DNA of 36,895 nucleotides from Desulfomonile tiedjei. Its GTDB lineage: Bacteria; Desulfobacterota; Desulfomonilia; Desulfomonilales; Desulfomonilaceae. The stretch covers positions 1-36,895 of the forward strand of contig JACRDF010000007.1 in assembly GCA_016212925.1 (NCBI GenBank), read 5' to 3'. Positions 1-7,724 of the stretch are shown one piece after another. Under the pieces are notes generated by a model. It ran no database searches. It worked only from the letters and a program-made list of their open reading frames with translations, and had not been told where the DNA came from. Position 1 is the first letter of the stretch, and each line of letters begins with the position of its first letter. Position numbers and translations under genes: made by a program.

Positions 1-140
1 AGCGTGCCGGACCCGTCCAGCAAATGCTTCTGTGACACCTGCCAGTGCGGAAGCGAGCGGTCCTGAAGAGCCCGGTGCGGGAATACCGCACGCCGGGATC
101 TGTGAGGGGGCTGTCGGGAAACCGGCAGTCCTACCTCGAT
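1..140 (+). mobile_element. Group II intron, 3' end (domains V and VI)
   Basis: Bases 68-100 fold as a group II domain V: GAGCC..., a 5-bp CCCGG/CCGGG stem, a 2-nt CG bulge on the 3' strand, a TGCGG/CCGCA stem and a GAATA loop. The AGC catalytic triad sits at 69-71. Bases 104-137 fold as domain VI: GAGG/CCTC and GGG/TCC helices, a 7-bp CTGTCGG/CCGGCAG stem with a GAAA loop, and a bulged A at 133. That A lies seven bases before the predicted 3' splice site at 140 (ending CGAT), the usual branch-point spacing. Bases 1-67 would be the distal part of domain IV or the end of the maturase gene; no reverse transcriptase is visible in the window. The intron end lies 33 bp from the stop of the RsbW-like gene, which is read towards it. 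Whether the intron is intact depends on sequence upstream of the window. Confidence 0.8.
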
Positions 141-172
141 TAACACCGCTTCAAACGGTTCATTTTATGCAG

Positions 173-583
173 TCAGGAGGGACGAAAAATCAACCGCAGG
201 CGGTTTTGACCCCCCTGTCGGAGGTAATGCGCTTCGTCGGCCACCCTGCGTATCAGAAAAACGCCAAGTCCGCCGACGTCTCTATCTTCGACGCTGGCAG
301 CGAGGTCCGGTGGAGGAGCAGAAAGGGCGTCGAAGGCTTTTCCGGAATCCGTAATTTCGACTACGAGCCTGTCGGAATCATCGTCCTGAAGGCAACGGAT
401 TTCCACGTCACCTTGTCCTCGATCGTAGGCGTAGGAGCAAATATTCGTTACAGCCTCTTCCACGGCGAGTTCCACATCAGATACTCGTTCCTGCGAGAAG
501 CCGTGGGTTCGAGCACAGTCTGAGACGAAAGATACAAATGTTCTCAGATTGCCAATTTCAGCCGGTAACTTTAGGCTCTTCAC
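173..583 (-). CDS. RsbW/SpoIIAB-like anti-sigma factor kinase (GHKL ATPase)
   Basis: This 136-residue protein is a single HATPase_c-type domain. Visible motifs are the N box (E42/E43 and N47 in ELAVEEAVTN), the G1 box (ITDSGKAFD) and a G2-like GGLGVFLIRR stretch, so ATP binding looks intact. Family members phosphorylate a STAS-domain antagonist on Ser and hold a sigma factor or other partner. The STAS partner is the next gene upstream, 71 bp away, and the two probably form a partner-switching pair. The start is GTG with only a weak ribosome site. No sigma factor or PP2C phosphatase gene lies nearby, so the regulated target cannot be named. The downstream end abuts a group II intron. Confidence 0.88.
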   Translation of the reverse strand: MKSLKLPAEIGNLRTFVSFVSDCARTHGFSQERVSDVELAVEEAVTNICSYAYDRGQGDVEIRCLQDDDSDRLVVEITDSGKAFDALSAPPPDLAASVEDRDVGGLGVFLIRRVADEAHYLRQGGQNRLRLIFRPS

Positions 584-654
584 AGCAAACTCTCTGGGAA
601 CACACTGGATTCACGGCGGAAATTTTGTTGAGTAAGAGAGAGTCTCGCACAGTA

Positions 655-984
655 TTACCGGCTCAAGGCCTCTTCCACTGAATCAAACACCGGTACCATG
701 GCGGCAAAGCCTGACAGATCGAACACCTTCTTGACCATGGACTGAAGGTCGCAGCAGCAGACACTGCCACCCGCGGCCTTGGCCTTTTTTGCCGCCACGA
801 GAATGGAACGCAGGCCCGCGCTGCTCACATATTCGAGCTTTCCAAAATCCAGCACGACCTTTTTTTCCCCCTGGCCGAACAAGCCCTCCATTTTGCTGTC
901 GAATTCCGGAGCGGAGAGCGTGTCCATTCTGCCCTGCACTGAGACGACCAGAGTCTCACTGTCCTTCCTAACACTTATTTGCAC
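655..984 (-). CDS. STAS-domain anti-sigma factor antagonist
   Basis: This 109-residue protein is one STAS domain of SpoIIAA/RsbV type. It contains the hallmark LDFGKLEYVSSAGLR segment, in which one of the paired serines is the expected phosphorylation site. In the family, the unphosphorylated form binds the RsbW-like kinase and frees its target. The GTG start has a good ribosome site (GGGAGGGG about 5 nt upstream). The gene overlaps the end of the GNAT gene by 17 bp, so translation is probably coupled. Together with the downstream RsbW-like gene it forms a minimal partner-switching unit. Confidence 0.9.
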   Translation of the reverse strand: MQISVRKDSETLVVSVQGRMDTLSAPEFDSKMEGLFGQGEKKVVLDFGKLEYVSSAGLRSILVAAKKAKAAGGSVCCCDLQSMVKKVFDLSGFAAMVPVFDSVEEALSR

Positions 985-2023
985 AAGCCCCTCCCATTTG
1001 TTGAGCGCGCTCCCGATCTTGCTTGACTATAGCGAGGATTTCCTTGGCACGATCCGAATGGAGTTGAATGTCATCGAAGTTGGGGTCAACAAAGAGCTTC
1101 TGCATCAGCAGACCGTCTTCGTCGAACCAACGTGGAAGAATACCGCCGACATAATAGCCCCGTCGCCTCAGAATGTCCACCGCAGACCCGACCCAGGGCG
1201 AGTTCAATTTCAGCCACACTTGGAACACGACGGCTTTTTGATCACGTGCTTGATTTTCCAGGTTTTCGAGGCAAGGTTCCAGGTCGAAACCTGTAGCATG
1301 CATGGCGATACGGGCCACTTTCGCGAAATCGAACACGGTCATTTCGGCCCGCGACGGTTGATCCCTCGGCAAATCTTGGTCTGCTGCCTCGAAGTTGCGG
1401 GTATCGTCCAAGGCCGAGTATATGAATCGCAATTCCTTTTCGTACTGTCTCGGAAGAAAGACCGTGTGCGGCTTCGGTTTGTAACGACGAAAAACCAGGA
1501 GAGCTGCAACCCGGCCTTTGGCGCTCTGCTCAGCGTCGTATGCTTCGGCCGGCATGAGGGCCACTTCCAAGGCAGTTTCCACATGGGCAAGACTGCTGAC
1601 GGTTTTTTGCATGTGAGTATGGTTGCACACCGCCTCACCGAATGTCTCCTCAATGTTGCTCTGTTGGGGCACCCAACCCTCGAAAGCGAATCGCAGCATC
1701 TCACTGATGAGGCCGAGCTTCCGATAGTCCCTGTCAACAAGTCCCGCGCCGGCCTCGTACAGGTTGGGGTACGGAGCGGAACGGAACAAATGTTGCACAC
1801 CGACGACTTGTCCCGTAGGATTCCGCGCCACGATTGAATAGTATTGGCCGGCGGCGTTGGCCTCGGTTAGTTTTTCCTCATCATAGAAGACTCTGATGGG
1901 ATAACCTTCACCGTAAACCGATCGAAACAGACTGACTATGCCCTTGGCGTCCTCCGGTTTGAAGGGCCCCACCCCGAATTCTGAACCGGATTCGTTTACA
2001 TGGGATTGATCTTGTTTCTGCAT
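968..2023 (-). CDS. GNAT-family acetyltransferase-like protein in a partner-switching operon
   Basis: This 351-residue protein has an N-terminal GNAT-like half. F21-K22-P23-E24-D25 opens strand 1, and an acetyl-CoA loop-like segment (GLVDRDYRKLGL) follows around residues 95-105. The C-terminal half, roughly 160-330, carries a second alpha/beta region that may be a degenerate GNAT repeat and that I do not recognise. The substrate is unknown. The ATG start has a ribosome site (GAAAGGG). The gene lies 22 bp after the MFS gene and overlaps the STAS gene, so it is probably co-regulated with, or part of, the anti-sigma system. Acetylation of a partner protein is possible, but the sequence does not show it. 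Confidence 0.7.
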   Translation of the reverse strand: MQKQDQSHVNESGSEFGVGPFKPEDAKGIVSLFRSVYGEGYPIRVFYDEEKLTEANAAGQYYSIVARNPTGQVVGVQHLFRSAPYPNLYEAGAGLVDRDYRKLGLISEMLRFAFEGWVPQQSNIEETFGEAVCNHTHMQKTVSSLAHVETALEVALMPAEAYDAEQSAKGRVAALLVFRRYKPKPHTVFLPRQYEKELRFIYSALDDTRNFEAADQDLPRDQPSRAEMTVFDFAKVARIAMHATGFDLEPCLENLENQARDQKAVVFQVWLKLNSPWVGSAVDILRRRGYYVGGILPRWFDEDGLLMQKLFVDPNFDDIQLHSDRAKEILAIVKQDRERAQQMGGACANKC

Positions 2024-2045
2024 ACAATCACCCTTTCAATCGCCA

Positions 2046-3236
2046 TTAGGTGGTTGTTCCGGCGACTTCAATAACTTTCGTCCTGCCCAACAGTATTGCG
2101 GCTACCACACTTGCCGCCAAAATGCCTCCACACGCGTAATAGAGCGTCTCATGGGTCCCGTGCACCAAGATGACACCCCCTAAAAGCGGTCCGAAAAAGA
2201 AGCCGGCCTGAAACATCTCCATAGCTAGGTTGGAATTCAGGGCTCGGAATTCAGGTTCGGAAATGTCAAACATTAGGCCGCTTAACAGAGGCATGGCCAC
2301 ACCCCACCCAAGCCCCAAAAAGAGACCCATACCATAGAAGAGAGCCGGATCTGAAACATGAGCCAGAACAATATAACCAATGCTTAACCAAACCAGCGAA
2401 TAAGCCAGGCTCCTGGATTTGTCAAGCCTGTCGAACATGCGACCCGCGAAGAGACGCACCGACATCTCGGTTACTGTTGACAGGGTAAAGAACCAGCCGG
2501 GGTTCGTCGCCCCTATCTTATCGCCGTATTCCTTCAGAAAGTAAAACACAGGCGTGAATGTCGTCCAGACCACAAGAGACAGCAAAAGCAGGAGCGCTAC
2601 ACGCCGGTCTTTGAGATTCCGGGTCAGGTCGCGCAATCCGACCTTCCCATTATGAGTCGTTTGCGCGTCGGACAGCTCGCCTCTTACCAGGTACAGCAAC
2701 GGGAACGAGGGTAACATCAATAAAGCCGAAAGGTTGAGCACCTGGTCAAAGCCGCCGGCCCACCGGTTCAGCGGTTCCAAAACCGGCGGCATTACTGCAT
2801 ATGGGAGCAGCGTGATTACGGAGATCAGCCCGAATGCTTGGCCGCTCCTGTCACGGGGTATGCAGCCGACAAGCTTGGCCAAGACCGCGGTGGCCAAGAC
2901 CACGTACGCCGCGCCGTGTATCAGGCGCACCGCGGCCATGGTCCAAAAATTAGTGGCAACGTTATACAGCAAGAGAGAAACTATCACGGCCCCGCAGCTT
3001 ATAGCGATCCAGCGTTTAGCATTCGCTGGATGAAGCCAAGGGCTGATAATCGGCCTGATGATCAAAACCGTAACGGAAAACATGGCGATCAAGAGGCCGA
3101 AACTCTGTGGAGCTATGGGCAGCGTGCCGAGATAATCATAAAATTGGAAGAATACTGCAATGTTGCAAAACGTGAGGAACATTATGGCGTTGAGGGCCAA
3201 GAATTCCGCTGTGATAAGTCTCTCCGGTTTTAACAT
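2046..3236 (-). CDS. MFS transporter
   Basis: A hydrophobic protein of about 396 residues with roughly 12 predicted membrane segments and the halves typical of the major facilitator superfamily. A basic cytoplasmic loop (around HPANAKRW) follows segments 1-2, and a second motif-A-like loop (AGRMFDRLDKSR) marks the start of the C-terminal half. Such carriers move small molecules across the inner membrane; substrate and direction cannot be told. I chose the ATG at 3236, ten codons inside a possible TTG start at 3266, because it leaves the usual short cytoplasmic tail before helix 1. Neither start has a strong ribosome site. The gene lies between the glycosyltransferase and the GNAT gene on the same strand. 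Confidence 0.85.
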   Translation of the reverse strand: MLKPERLITAEFLALNAIMFLTFCNIAVFFQFYDYLGTLPIAPQSFGLLIAMFSVTVLIIRPIISPWLHPANAKRWIAISCGAVIVSLLLYNVATNFWTMAAVRLIHGAAYVVLATAVLAKLVGCIPRDRSGQAFGLISVITLLPYAVMPPVLEPLNRWAGGFDQVLNLSALLMLPSFPLLYLVRGELSDAQTTHNGKVGLRDLTRNLKDRRVALLLLLSLVVWTTFTPVFYFLKEYGDKIGATNPGWFFTLSTVTEMSVRLFAGRMFDRLDKSRSLAYSLVWLSIGYIVLAHVSDPALFYGMGLFLGLGWGVAMPLLSGLMFDISEPEFRALNSNLAMEMFQAGFFFGPLLGGVILVHGTHETLYYACGGILAASVVAAILLGRTKVIEVAGTTT

Positions 3237-3323
3237 GGATGGCAACGACCAGGGCCTTTCTGTCAAGACTGAGTATAGGAGATTTGTCCACGGGGAACTG
3301 AATGGTTATTCACTGCCGGTCTC

Positions 3324-5159
3324 TCAGCGGGGAGCGATCTTGGCGGGTCGTTTCCCGAGCATGGACTTGAACCACCCGATCAGATAATCCTTGCCGGCTT
3401 TCGGGTCGTCTCGCGATGTTTTCAGAAACTCCACCACGGCCTGGCTGTACTTTCCCATCTTCGCCATCGCCTTGGCATGATCCAGACGAGCCAACACGTA
3501 GGTCGGATCAAGGGCGAGGCAAATTCGCAGCTCTTGTTCCGCTCCAACGTAGTCACCCTTGGCGTCCAGCGTGCGTGCAAGGTCGTAATGGGCAAAGAAG
3601 CCTTCAGGGTCAAGCGCGATGGCGATTTTCAGCTCGTTTTCCGCCCCTGTGTAATCACCTTTAATGTGCAAGACCCATCCCAGGTCCACGTGCGCGTGAC
3701 TGCGATTGGGGTTAAGAGATACGGAATCTCTCAGGTCTTTTTCAGCTTTGTCGATCTCTCCGCGGCGTTCCTCCAGGAACCCGAATTGACGTTTCACATA
3801 ACTGTGAAATGACGCATGATGAGGTATCATTCGCTCCAAATCAAGATAGAATTCCGCACTTCCTCGTAGGGGCGAGGCATGCCTCGCCCCTACACGGATG
3901 GCGGCTGAAATTCCGTTCGGTTCGGAGGGATGCCGGATCTCACTCGTGGGCGCCGCGGCAGCCAGGGCGACCACCACCTGTTCGAACAGCTCGGATTGCT
4001 GACACCGGCCGCATTCGTATCCTAACATCCTGATATCGCCGCATTTAATAAACATGACCGCGGCCAGATCTTCCAATCCCAGGTCCAAGAACTGTTTACT
4101 CAGCGCCAAGTATATCAAAGACGGCGGGGTTTCCGCGGAATAGGGAAAGGCATCGTCTGTCTGCATGTCTTTGCCGGACGAAGACGACACGTCTTCGCAT
4201 AGGGCCAGCAATTCCCCGAACTTCTCCGGCTCGCCGAGAGCCAACCACCGGGCCGCGATTGATTTGATCCCGCAGGAGAGTACCTTTAGTCGCCGAGAAT
4301 CGGTCACCCCGCTCTTGCTAAACATATTTGCCGCGAGTTTAATCAATTCCGATTCGCGGCGTGCAATGGCAGGCTCACTGGAACTCATGCTGCCCGCGTG
4401 CTGGCGGTAAAGCCCATGAACACGAGGAACATGTCTGAACACGGCACCGTGGAGCGCACAATTGAGCCAGAACGCCCAGTCTTCACATCCTTGCTCGGCC
4501 AAGCCTTGAGTGAACAAACCGAACCGCTGGAAGCAACTCCTGCGAATCAGTGAAGAGCCTAAATGAACCGCGCAAATTACGCTCAGAGGCTCAACATAGT
4601 CGTGCCACTCACGGTGAGGCCGCCAGACTTCGGCGTAGGGATGCGCCAGGTCATCGTTGTCAAAGGCCAGTGTCCTGCCATGCGCAATGTCCACGCGGGC
4701 ATCTTTCTCAAACTCCTCCACCTGATCCTGCATCATGTGCGGAAGGACCACATCGTCGGCATCCAGCAAACAGATAAGATCACCGTGGGTCCGTGTTATC
4801 CCGATGTTTCGGGCAGCCGGTAAGCCTTTGTTTTCTTGATAGAAATATCCGACGCGGCCTTCATAGGACTTTACGATCTCGCTAGTGTTGTCGGTCGATC
4901 CATCATCTACGACGAGAACGTTGATTCGGGGATACGTCTGAGCCAGCGCTGAATCAATCGCCTGTCGCAGATATCTCCCGGTGTTGTAACACGGGATAAT
5001 TATGTCAACTGTGCTCTGGCCCCAGTTGGTCGTCCGATTGTGAACGCGTGAGCCCTCACCCTCGCCCTCTCCCGGAGGGAGAGGGTGCGATTCTGAATCC
5101 CCTCTCCCAAGGGGAGGGGGACAGGGTGAGGGATTTGTCGGGTCTGGATGTTGGCTCAA
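3324..5159 (-). CDS. Family 2 glycosyltransferase fused to C-terminal TPR repeats
   Basis: This 611-residue protein has a GT-A domain at about residues 50-280. Its nucleotide-binding start is VDIIIPCYNTGRYL, followed by VVDDGSTDNT and a DADD metal-binding (DxD) site. A poorly defined helical middle region comes next, then at least three TPR units (about residues 480-590) with the usual LNP/LDP turns. The enzyme should transfer a sugar from a nucleotide sugar; the acceptor is unknown. It starts with TTG, overlapping the sulfotransferase stop as TTGA, so the two are probably made together for a sulfated or glycosylated surface product. Residues 10-36 are encoded by an 80-bp dispersed palindromic repeat, and a 28-bp perfect palindrome is also in frame near residue 427. 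No internal start would exclude the first repeat. Confidence 0.88.
   Translation of the reverse strand: MSQHPDPTNPSPCPPPLGRGDSESHPLPPGEGEGEGSRVHNRTTNWGQSTVDIIIPCYNTGRYLRQAIDSALAQTYPRINVLVVDDGSTDNTSEIVKSYEGRVGYFYQENKGLPAARNIGITRTHGDLICLLDADDVVLPHMMQDQVEEFEKDARVDIAHGRTLAFDNDDLAHPYAEVWRPHREWHDYVEPLSVICAVHLGSSLIRRSCFQRFGLFTQGLAEQGCEDWAFWLNCALHGAVFRHVPRVHGLYRQHAGSMSSSEPAIARRESELIKLAANMFSKSGVTDSRRLKVLSCGIKSIAARWLALGEPEKFGELLALCEDVSSSSGKDMQTDDAFPYSAETPPSLIYLALSKQFLDLGLEDLAAVMFIKCGDIRMLGYECGRCQQSELFEQVVVALAAAAPTSEIRHPSEPNGISAAIRVGARHASPLRGSAEFYLDLERMIPHHASFHSYVKRQFGFLEERRGEIDKAEKDLRDSVSLNPNRSHAHVDLGWVLHIKGDYTGAENELKIAIALDPEGFFAHYDLARTLDAKGDYVGAEQELRICLALDPTYVLARLDHAKAMAKMGKYSQAVVEFLKTSRDDPKAGKDYLIGWFKSMLGKRPAKIAPR
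3866..3893. repeat. 28-bp perfect palindrome inside the glycosyltransferase gene
   Basis: GTAGGGGCGAGGCA and its exact reverse complement abut each other. Read in frame it encodes VGARHASPLRG between the catalytic and TPR parts. This peptide is typical of a dispersed GC-rich palindrome, so it was probably inserted. Confidence 0.75.
5053..5132. repeat. 80-bp dispersed palindromic repeat forming the glycosyltransferase N-terminus
   Basis: The outer inverted arms are CCCTCACCCT (5053-5062) and AGGGTGAGGG (5123-5132). Two inner hairpins are CCCTCTCCC/GGGAGAGGG and CCCCTCTCCC/GGGGAGGGG. This is a well-known kind of intergenic repeat, often read as PLPPGEGEGEG. Here it is in frame between the TTG start and the catalytic domain. 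Confidence 0.8.
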
Positions 5160-6238
5160 TTTTGCTTCCGCGTCCAGTAATCATAAAACCTGCGCAGGGG
5201 TGACGTGAGCTTCCAGGACCACGTTTGTGCAACGCGGTCCAATTCAGCCCGACAAATGGTTAATTTGGAATTGAGGTCCGCCAGATCCGCATCAGCGGCA
5301 TAAGACCGCGAAATCTGGGATTCCAACTCCGGAACAACCAATTCCCCGACTGAAGATCTTAATCCTGCATTCAGCTCCAGGCTGACTCCATCGAGAACGG
5401 TAGCCAGACTTTCCTCGTCTCCGGTAGAGGCACGTACCAGGACCTCATAGGCCGCAGCTACGAGGCCAGGCATCGAGCCATAATCCTTCTGTAAATTCGA
5501 CGTCCGATCGTGATGCCTCATCCTCGGGTTCAGAAAGGCATCCACCTGTGGGCCTACCACATCGATTGCATCATCCCAGTCCCAGTGGAAAGCTTTGGCC
5601 GCTCCTCGCACTGTGGAGCGCCAATCTTCGAGCAATCGATCATAGGTGATAAAAGTCCTTGGGAGGTCTCGTGTCTCTCTTTCAGCTTCGAGGACATGTT
5701 GCAACCACAGTATGAACGAGACGTTCCGAGGAAGTCGGTCGCGTTTGCCAAGGGAATCAGCCACTTCCAGAGGGTTACGGATCGTATGGAGGCAATACGC
5801 TCGGCAATTGATTTGGCTGAAAACCCTTAGCCAGAGGGGGAGGAGTCTGCAGAGGCGAGGGTCCTTGAGGCCCCAAAGCATGGACTGGCCAAAATCGCGC
5901 TGAACCAACCCCACCAGTCGCTGTTGAAGTTCCTGAATGTCCTGTCTCAGCCACCATTTGTCAGGCAGCGATGTTAAATATGAAGTCCAATGCCTTCCCA
6001 GAACATAGAAAAGACGTTCATTAATTTCCACGATCTCTTTGTGTTCCCAAAAACCTGTCGGATTGTCAGGAGCGGGCGGCAACAGGCTTGAGCCCAAATC
6101 TACTCCAAGAAGGTTCACCACCCGGCTTACCGCGGAAGTGCCGCTGCGGTGCATTCCCAAGATTACAAGAACTTTCTGTCCGTTTTTTGATGATTTATTC
6201 ATGCGAAGGAGTATTTTCTCATACCGATTCGCTTTCAA
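5156..6238 (-). CDS. PAPS-dependent sulfotransferase-family protein
   Basis: A 360-residue protein with the sulfotransferase P-loop for the 5'-phosphosulfate group (VLVILGMHRSGTS, about residues 23-35). A GLKDPRLCRLLPLW segment follows, then the 3'-phosphate site around HTIRNPLEVADSL. It should move sulfate from PAPS to a carbohydrate or similar acceptor. The C-terminal tail is helical and ends in a WSWKLTSPLRRF-type segment often seen in cell-surface polysaccharide enzymes. The TTG at 6238 is the furthest start and has only a distant GGAG. The ATG at 6202 is an alternative that keeps the whole fold. The downstream glycosyltransferase overlaps by 4 bp. Confidence 0.85.
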   Translation of the reverse strand: MKANRYEKILLRMNKSSKNGQKVLVILGMHRSGTSAVSRVVNLLGVDLGSSLLPPAPDNPTGFWEHKEIVEINERLFYVLGRHWTSYLTSLPDKWWLRQDIQELQQRLVGLVQRDFGQSMLWGLKDPRLCRLLPLWLRVFSQINCRAYCLHTIRNPLEVADSLGKRDRLPRNVSFILWLQHVLEAERETRDLPRTFITYDRLLEDWRSTVRGAAKAFHWDWDDAIDVVGPQVDAFLNPRMRHHDRTSNLQKDYGSMPGLVAAAYEVLVRASTGDEESLATVLDGVSLELNAGLRSSVGELVVPELESQISRSYAADADLADLNSKLTICRAELDRVAQTWSWKLTSPLRRFYDYWTRKQN

Positions 6239-6268
6239 AAAAGTGACTTAGTTCTCCAACTTGTCCGG

Positions 6269-6293
6269 CACTGACCTGGGAACCAGGTCAGTG
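6269..6293. repeat. Hairpin repeat of the GGACCTGG family
   Basis: A perfect 11-bp stem CACTGACCTGG / CCAGGTCAGTG with a GAA loop, followed by GCACCCGG. It lies just upstream of the sulfotransferase gene and matches the units at 25518-25705 and 34259-34285. Confidence 0.75.
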
Positions 6294-6314
6294 GCACCCG
6301 GCGCCACAACGAAT

Positions 6315-6384
6315 TATGAAAACGCCGGTAGCGCCGTCCCGCGCTGAACGCGGGATTGCCTGTTGTCTTCGAGGCGTTTTCATA
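6315..6384. repeat. 70-bp unit with 12-bp perfect inverted ends
   Basis: TATGAAAACGCC (6315-6326) and GGCGTTTTCATA (6373-6384) are exact reverse complements. Inside is a CCCGCG/CGCGGG hairpin. It lies in the intergenic region between the sulfotransferase and PilZ genes and could form a large cruciform or RNA hairpin. Confidence 0.65.
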
Positions 6385-6494
6385 GGATTCGCGCTTAGAA
6401 GGATAAGAATAGATTCGAGACCTCACGGACCTGGTTGCGTAGGTTGGCGGGACAATAACAGGATACAAATCCTTCAGTTGCAGGAGAATAGATA

Positions 6495-7100
6495 TCAATC
6501 GAACTCCTGCCATTCGCCTGTTTTACAGCCAAGCGATATCAGCTCGGTGAATTCCCGGAGGATGGCTTGGACCTTGTCCGGAATATCTATTATCTCGAAC
6601 CCGGCGACGGTGTACACTTTGTGCCGGCCTTTTGTTTCGATCCATTTACACTCCGCGGTGATAACCAGAGGATCGGCTGAAATGAACGTTTCAACCGGGA
6701 GGAGGAACGTCTTGACCTGGCCGATGGTAGCTTCAAGGCCCGCCACTCGGAAGCCCGTCTCAGAAACATCCCTTAACACGCCGATTGCCGCTGTGTCGAC
6801 GTCATGCACGGGAACATAAACCGGCAGATCTGCCCGACAGTGTCTTCGTTCCTTAAAGCCATCGGCTGCGTCCTTGTAGAACGGGGAAATCTGGTAAAGT
6901 TCATCATGGGTAATAGCTTCCCGGGCCACCAGGTTGTTGAAAGCCGCGCGCAAGTCTTTTGGCGACAGCCTGTATTTCACTTGTAGTTCCCAGTCGGCCA
7001 TGCCTGCCCGAACGTCCTTAATCAGATCTCTGCCCTTAATCTGTCGCTTCATGTCCGTCCAGCCCCGTTGGTCCAAAAGAACTCCCGCAACTTCGATCAC
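6495..7100 (-). CDS. PilZ-domain c-di-GMP-binding protein with N-terminal HTH-like module
   Basis: This 201-residue protein begins with one copy of the ~51-residue module that recurs in this window (about residues 19-69, with GMADWEL, KYRLS and AITHDELY). A PilZ domain follows. The c-di-GMP contacts are present: R85-xxx-R89 (RRHCR) and D111-V-S113-xx-G116. PilZ proteins change conformation or partners on binding c-di-GMP. The GTG start overlaps the stop of the membrane-protein gene (GTGA). An ATG at 7052 (MKRQIKG) is the position where the paralogues start and is a fair alternative. It is the third gene of a unit beginning with the 1153-residue hybrid kinase. Confidence 0.85.
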   Translation of the reverse strand: MIEVAGVLLDQRGWTDMKRQIKGRDLIKDVRAGMADWELQVKYRLSPKDLRAAFNNLVAREAITHDELYQISPFYKDAADGFKERRHCRADLPVYVPVHDVDTAAIGVLRDVSETGFRVAGLEATIGQVKTFLLPVETFISADPLVITAECKWIETKGRHKVYTVAGFEIIDIPDKVQAILREFTELISLGCKTGEWQEFD

Positions 7101-7702
7101 TCTCCCAATGATTGCGGGTGCCGTGAATTCACTTGCTTTTCAAACTCAGCCAGGCCTCCGGTGATTTCTCGCCGTAGTCCCAGGACAAGATAAAACGCAA
7201 GTACCGGCAACAGAATATAGCCGATTAAGGCAGGAATCCAAACACCATAATGCCAAATCCTGAGATAAGGCACGGCTTTCCACACACAAACCACGTAGAA
7301 TGCCGCCGCAGGAGCTGCCAATACGCGCTGGAGCCATTTATGCTGCCGCGTGTGGTAAATAATAGGTCGAAATCCGGATTCCCAGCAAGGAAGATCCGAG
7401 CCTGCCATAGAACGCATTCTGATTTCGAGGACAGCCAGGTAACGTTCCCGCCCCATCAATTCCGAGCCCTGAATTTCCATCAGTACGTACAATGCGATAA
7501 TTACACAGGGAAGGACCGAATTGACCGGACCTCTCGCGTCGGGACAGAGATAACCTAGAAACAAGGCCGCAAATACCCCCGCGATTCCCATGAAAAAAAT
7601 CTGGCCCATGTGCCGGGAGGCCTCTCGGTACATATCGGAATTAAGCTTGTAATCTTCCCACAACAAACTTATTCCGGCGTATGAACCCTTGGCTTCAACC
7701 AT
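7097..7702 (-). CDS. Small integral membrane protein of unknown function
   Basis: A 201-residue protein with two pairs of predicted membrane segments. The first pair is around residues 35-80 (FFMGIAGVFAALFLGYL and a second helix including VIIALYVLMEI). The second is around 130-180 (AAFYVVCVW and IGYILLPVLAFYLVLGL). The loop between the pairs is basic and probably cytoplasmic. I do not recognise the family. The ATG at 7702 has a GAGGAG ribosome site about 7 nt upstream; a longer frame reaching 7792 would overlap the kinase gene and is less likely. It lies 22 bp after the hybrid kinase and overlaps the PilZ gene, so the three are probably co-transcribed. A membrane partner of the PilZ protein is a reasonable guess. 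Confidence 0.75.
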   Translation of the reverse strand: MVEAKGSYAGISLLWEDYKLNSDMYREASRHMGQIFFMGIAGVFAALFLGYLCPDARGPVNSVLPCVIIALYVLMEIQGSELMGRERYLAVLEIRMRSMAGSDLPCWESGFRPIIYHTRQHKWLQRVLAAPAAAFYVVCVWKAVPYLRIWHYGVWIPALIGYILLPVLAFYLVLGLRREITGGLAEFEKQVNSRHPQSLGE

Positions 7703-7724
7703 GACCGCTCCTCGGTTCGGCACC

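Noticed and set aside
32-523. 163-residue open frame on the plus strand
   Set aside because: It runs through intron domains V and VI and then antisense to the RsbW-like gene; its first part is a chance translation of structured intron RNA.
779-1837. 352-residue plus-strand frame
   Set aside because: It is antisense to the STAS and GNAT genes, which have clear domain motifs, and its own product has no recognisable features.
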